A stretch of DNA of 64,000 bases from Coprococcus sp. (lineage in GTDB: Bacteria; Bacillota; Clostridia; Lachnospirales; Lachnospiraceae), in assembly GCA_022793995.1 (NCBI GenBank), contig JAAWDY010000044.1, forward strand, positions 1-64,000, written 5' to 3'. A program made the translations under genes and the position numbers. Of the stretch, positions 60,768 through 64,000 are shown piece after piece. How positions within the stretch are numbered: position 1 is the stretch's first letter; each line of letters begins with the position of its first letter. The notes beneath the pieces are model-generated. The model ran no database searches. It was given only the letters and a program-made list of their open reading frames with translations, and was not told the origin of the DNA.

Positions 60768-62099
60768 TTATTGTCTGTCAAACGAAGGATATATTTTTAT
60801 TACAATTAAAACTGCCCCCAAAAGTATACAGGGAATCCATATCTTCAAATCCAGAATCATATTGATTACAGGCTGTGAGATCTGCGTGGCCGCATCGTAA
60901 CCGGATAACTCTAAAAATCCCCCAACGATAAGGAAAGAAAACGCACCGAAAAATTTGCGCACAAACGTACTGACAGAATTAATAAAACCGGCATGCGCAT
61001 TGCCAAAATGAATCTCTGTGTAGTCGGTACAATCAGGGATCAGTGAAAAGCAGCCTGTGTTGGCACATGTCAGCCCCAGTGTCGTGACCGTACTCATGAA
61101 CATAACCATGATCGTGCCTGCATTTTCCCGCAGAATAAGAAGCACCAGCGCGGAGCCTGCCTGCAGAAGCATACTGAGGCATATGATACGAAGTTTGCCA
61201 AATCTTTTCAGAAGATAAGGCATAAAAGGCATTGCGATAAAGGTGACAATGATCTTAATGACAGAGATCGGCGCAAGAAGACCGACATTTTTCACTACAT
61301 ATTTTAAATAATACATGCTGATTGTCGCATTAAATGAAATTCCCATGTAAACAAAACCAAGCAAAAGCCCTGTGCAGAGTACTGCTTTATTGCAAAACAA
61401 AAGGTGCGCCAGTTCTTGAAACGTCGCCTGCTTTTTGGTCGGAATCGAATTGTAGTAATCCGTCCTGCGGGCGCTGTTAGAGGCGATAAAAGCACTGAAA
61501 ACACACAGAGAAGCTACGATTGCCGCGGCCGCAAACCAGCCTATTCGTACACTTGTGAAATGTGAAACGACAGGGACCGTAAAAAGTCCTACCGCGGAAG
61601 TCGCGAAAGCGCCTACGATCTGACGGGATGTGAGAAGAAGATTACGCTGATGCGGATCCCGGGACATTACGCTGTTGAGTGCCTGCCATGGAATAGTAAA
61701 TTCTGTATAAAATACGGAAAATAAGGCGAGCACGACCAGATAATACGCCATACGGACATGCTCGGACCCCGGTGGCACAATAAATAAAAGCAATATTGTT
61801 ACAGCCCATAAAAGCGAGCCGAATATCATATGCGGGCGGTATTTTCCAAAACGTTTTGTATTTGTGCCATCAACAAACCGTCCGATGATTGGGTCGTTCA
61901 CAGCATCCCAAATTGAAAGGAACATATTCCAGAATCCTACCGCCGCGATCGGCAGCCTGCCCACATCCGTCATAAAGTTCATACTGAACTGTTGCTTAAA
62001 CTGATTCGGCAACGTACCCGCCAGGGCGCCAAGACCATAATACACGATTTCCTTTTTACTCAATTTTCCGGAAGAACAACAGCTATTATTTTTGTTCAT
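60768..62099 (-). CDS. GPH-family cation symporter near an amidohydrolase
   Basis: 443 aa from ATG 62099 with AGGAGG upstream. Twelve helices, GPH signature (KKEIVYYGLGALAGTLPNQF; NDPIIGRFVDGTNTKRFGKYRP). The family transports sugars, but also some organic anions. The nearby M20D-type hydrolase and shared operator suggest a peptide-like or N-acyl substrate instead of a sugar. It is divergent from the regulator and amidohydrolase through a 170-nt region. Confidence 0.9.
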   Translation of the reverse strand: MNKNNSCCSSGKLSKKEIVYYGLGALAGTLPNQFKQQFSMNFMTDVGRLPIAAVGFWNMFLSIWDAVNDPIIGRFVDGTNTKRFGKYRPHMIFGSLLWAVTILLLFIVPPGSEHVRMAYYLVVLALFSVFYTEFTIPWQALNSVMSRDPHQRNLLLTSRQIVGAFATSAVGLFTVPVVSHFTSVRIGWFAAAAIVASLCVFSAFIASNSARRTDYYNSIPTKKQATFQELAHLLFCNKAVLCTGLLLGFVYMGISFNATISMYYLKYVVKNVGLLAPISVIKIIVTFIAMPFMPYLLKRFGKLRIICLSMLLQAGSALVLLILRENAGTIMVMFMSTVTTLGLTCANTGCFSLIPDCTDYTEIHFGNAHAGFINSVSTFVRKFFGAFSFLIVGGFLELSGYDAATQISQPVINMILDLKIWIPCILLGAVLIVIKIYPSFDRQ

Positions 62100-62133
62100 C
62101 AAATATACCTCCTGCGTACATTTCAATGATTAA

Positions 62134-62162
62134 ATAATATACTATTTAATAAATAATTTCAA
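62134..62162 (-). promoter_or_regulatory. GPH transporter promoter with embedded operator
   Basis: Minus-strand TTGAAA (62157-62162), 17 nt, TATTAT (62134-62139). The motif TTATTTATTAAATA (62143-62156, complement shown) fills the spacer, so a bound protein would block polymerase. Confidence 0.7.
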
Positions 62163-62220
62163 TTATAATAATAAATATATTTATAAAATATCCTATATTC
62201 TACTTTATGCATAAAAATAG

Positions 62221-62256
62221 CAAAAAGCATTCGTGCAAAATACACAATGCTTTTTG
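62221..62256. terminator. terminator of the regulator gene
   Basis: CAAAAAGCATT (62221-62231) and AATGCTTTTTG (62246-62256) pair over 11 bp; T-rich sequence follows on the minus strand. Confidence 0.75.
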
Positions 62257-62269
62257 TTCATAAGTTCTC

Positions 62270-63619
62270 CTATAATAATATTTTATAAATCCGGCTGGGC
62301 CTGCCTTTGGAATAACTCTTTTTCTCGGAGGTTATCTCTGCAAATCCGCTCTTTAGCAGTGCATTTAAAAACCTGTTTGCGTTTGCGATCGTCACCTGGA
62401 GGGAAGACGCAAGGTCCTGGGTCGTAAGCTCCTTTGTCCCCAGCATCTCTGTTACGGAAAAAATACGCTGAATCGTAGTAACGGAAAGGCGGGACGCCCT
62501 GGAGGCGGCAAGGACGGACGCGGGGACTTCTTTACGTTCGTTCGATGTACCGGCCGTCTCAAGTGGACCGACCAAAACCTCGTTCTGGTTTATCATATAA
62601 GACTTTTTATTCCTCTGCGCGATCTTGGACGCGGCTGCCGCGTTATTACGGGCTTTTATCACATTGGCGCCAATGCCATATCCCACCTGAATATCAATGC
62701 CTGTCCGTCCAAATACAAATGTTTTCAGACAACAGGCTGTAAACTGATTTGTAATCTCCTTTACAATTTGTTGCGTCGTGTAGATCTCATAGCCATACAA
62801 AACCTGGCGTATCACAAGATTTGTCGTATGTTCCTGCCCAAACTCTAACAGACATTGTTGAATCTGCAGGTTGACGGGATTAATGCCCGTCGATTCTTCA
62901 AACGTCAATGCATCCGAAGTAATATGCAGTACAGCCGGAAGATCCAAGTCCATCTGGGCCAGCCTTATATCGCTCGTAAGGAGCTGCATGGTATCGATGA
63001 CGGTATCGATCGTCGGATAAATGTAGGAACAAGGAATTCCCCTTTCTTTCAGCTTTTCATACGCTGTGGCAAATCGGCACGCAATATGGTCCGCTTTATT
63101 TTCATTGATTAAAGATACAGCATTTTTTACAATATTTTCTTCCGCAGCCATCATTACATCAATCGAGGTGTGCTCTATAATCTGTGACTGTCTGTCTGAA
63201 AAACGGTAGTTTGCATGTATAAATTCTTCCGCGTTTTCAGGAGTCTGCCTTTGCGTGTCTGTATCAAACCAAAGCGAAAAATCAAGTATGACACGTTTCA
63301 AATCGATGGACCGATTTTCATTGATTAAGAAGAAAAATTCTTTATAATACTCCAAAGAACGTGCATAGATGCATTGCATTGGTTTCCGGGGGAGATCGTC
63401 GACCTGGGAGATCACTCTCTTTGAGAAAAGGCCTGTTACGCAGAAACCGTCATATTGATCATAAAATCTTCGGTAAAGAGACGGTAGTTCTGCGATCGAT
63501 TCATATTCATAAAAATCAAGCGTACAAAGATTGTCAAAATTATAATCATAATATTTCAAAAGCTGTTTGATGTGTTCGCAATAATGTGCCGCGGAAAGAA
63601 ACAGTATTTTCGGCTTCAT
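62270..63619 (-). CDS. transcriptional regulator with C-terminal winged helix
   Basis: 449 aa from ATG 63619 (GGAGGT upstream; TTG 63634 contains that site). The N-terminal ~170 residues look like a periplasmic-binding/PrpR-type sensor lacking a known name. The middle (VGYGIGANVIKARNNAAAASKIA) resembles the GGDEF-like module of CdaR-type regulators. The C-terminus is an HTH (TTQDLASSLQVTIANANRFLNALLKSG). It lies between the GPH transporter and an M20 gene and probably binds the shared AT-rich operator. Confidence 0.8.
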   Translation of the reverse strand: MKPKILFLSAAHYCEHIKQLLKYYDYNFDNLCTLDFYEYESIAELPSLYRRFYDQYDGFCVTGLFSKRVISQVDDLPRKPMQCIYARSLEYYKEFFFLINENRSIDLKRVILDFSLWFDTDTQRQTPENAEEFIHANYRFSDRQSQIIEHTSIDVMMAAEENIVKNAVSLINENKADHIACRFATAYEKLKERGIPCSYIYPTIDTVIDTMQLLTSDIRLAQMDLDLPAVLHITSDALTFEESTGINPVNLQIQQCLLEFGQEHTTNLVIRQVLYGYEIYTTQQIVKEITNQFTACCLKTFVFGRTGIDIQVGYGIGANVIKARNNAAAASKIAQRNKKSYMINQNEVLVGPLETAGTSNERKEVPASVLAASRASRLSVTTIQRIFSVTEMLGTKELTTQDLASSLQVTIANANRFLNALLKSGFAEITSEKKSYSKGRPSRIYKILL

Positions 63620-63786
63620 AAAAGTTACCTCCAAATATTAGGCTGGATTGTATTGTAACATAAGGAAACCCTTTTTGTAAATCGGATGAAATTAGTTTTA
63701 ATATTGTCTGATCCGCCCTTTATAGGCAGTTTACACAAAAAACACGTGGAAAAATAATAAATTATAACCAAAAATTTAAAATTGTA

Positions 63787-63815
63787 TTGACATATTCCAA
63801 TATATTAATTATACT
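63787..63815 (+). promoter_or_regulatory. amidohydrolase promoter
   Basis: TTGACA (63787-63792), 17 nt, TATACT (63810-63815), immediately upstream of the AT-rich operator. Confidence 0.8.
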
Positions 63816-63816
63816 C

Positions 63817-63848
63817 TTTAATAAATAAAATATGTTATTTATTAAATA
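63817..63848. promoter_or_regulatory. inverted-repeat operator at the amidohydrolase gene
   Basis: TTTAATAAATAA (63817-63828) and TTATTTATTAAA (63835-63846) form a perfect 12-bp inverted repeat just downstream of the promoter. The same half-site is within the GPH transporter promoter (62143-62156). Confidence 0.7.
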
Positions 63849-63857
63849 GGAGGAAAA

Positions 63858-64000
63858 ATGGAATACAATCATATTTTCATGAAACGAGCGTATGAGATAG
63901 CGGAGGAGCTAATCCAATATCGCCGACACTTTCACCAAAATCCGGAAGTCGGGATGAATACAACAAGTACGGCAGCTTTTGTTGCAGAGAAGCTAGAAGA
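63858..64000 (+). CDS. M20D-type amidohydrolase, 5' part
   Basis: The first 47 residues of a gene that runs off the right edge. TAGGAGG precedes ATG 63858. The sequence contains IQYRRHFHQNPEVGMNT, the characteristic N-terminal block of M20D amidohydrolases such as IAA-amino acid or aminobenzoyl-glutamate hydrolases. It is probably controlled with the GPH transporter by the AT-rich operator. Substrate not known. Confidence 0.85.
   Translation, partial: MEYNHIFMKRAYEIAEELIQYRRHFHQNPEVGMNTTSTAAFVAEKLE

Overview
The window looks like a chromosomal segment of a low-to-mid GC Clostridia species, most likely Lachnospiraceae-like. Signs of this are strong AGGAGG ribosome binding sites, TTGACA-17-TATAAT promoters, lipobox lipoproteins, an AAA/PD-(D/E)XK protein, GPH-type sugar symporters, a GH2 beta-galactosidase, a Panacea toxin-antitoxin pair and families I recall as DUF6323/DUF6179/DUF4860. 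No rRNA, tRNA, CRISPR array or complete insertion sequence was seen. The assignment to a family is from recall of gene families, not from a search.

Layout. 0-3 kb: a coiled-coil fragment at the left edge, a DUF6323/DUF6179-like pair and a transglutaminase lipoprotein. 3.1-7.2 kb: a compact type IV pilus/type II secretion-like operon (GspF, four small membrane or pilin-like proteins, PilT). 8.3-23 kb: a degenerate GGDEF protein, GntR and RpiR regulators, a holin-like type I toxin-antitoxin locus, and then a large catabolic neighbourhood. On the minus strand it has malic enzyme, LarA-like racemase, C45 acyltransferase, GarR-like reductase, M20 peptidase, a two-part DUF3100 membrane system and an ornithine cyclodeaminase-like protein. 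On the plus strand it has glycerate 2-kinase and a divergent enolase paralogue. 22.8-23.7 kb: a Panacea toxin-antitoxin pair.

23.8-40.5 kb: MATE pump, then a nitrogen/amide region: asnB-pyrG behind a striking hairpin leader, glutamine synthetase plus ANTAR antiterminator, a hybrid histidine kinase, a ROK regulator, asparaginase and a four-gene polar amino acid ABC transporter. A MunI-type restriction-modification system (R, C, M) sits between asnB and glnA. 40.6-57.9 kb: a zinc-ribbon membrane protein, xylulokinase, a frameshifted tocopherol cyclase-like gene, an AAA/nuclease protein, GNAT, PuuD-like hydrolase, a GPH transporter + LacZ + AraC lactose-type locus, a large surface protein, a FecR lipoprotein and a WYL regulator. 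57.9-64 kb: three very small genes, an XRE regulator with an unusual leader, a cyclophilin lipoprotein, and a GPH transporter/regulator/M20 amidohydrolase set that appears to share an AT-rich operator.

Three kinds of non-coding structure stand out. (1) A 57-58 nt motif starts at the predicted transcription start of two unrelated regulator genes (9899 and 58705) and looks like a structured 5' leader RNA. (2) A family of 16-17 bp palindromes (core ATCGCC...GGCGAT) occurs singly or in two-palindrome composite elements, and in places supplies the stop codon of the adjacent gene. (3) A second modular repeat of about 120-150 bp at 19.8 and 56.8 kb ends in a strong hairpin.
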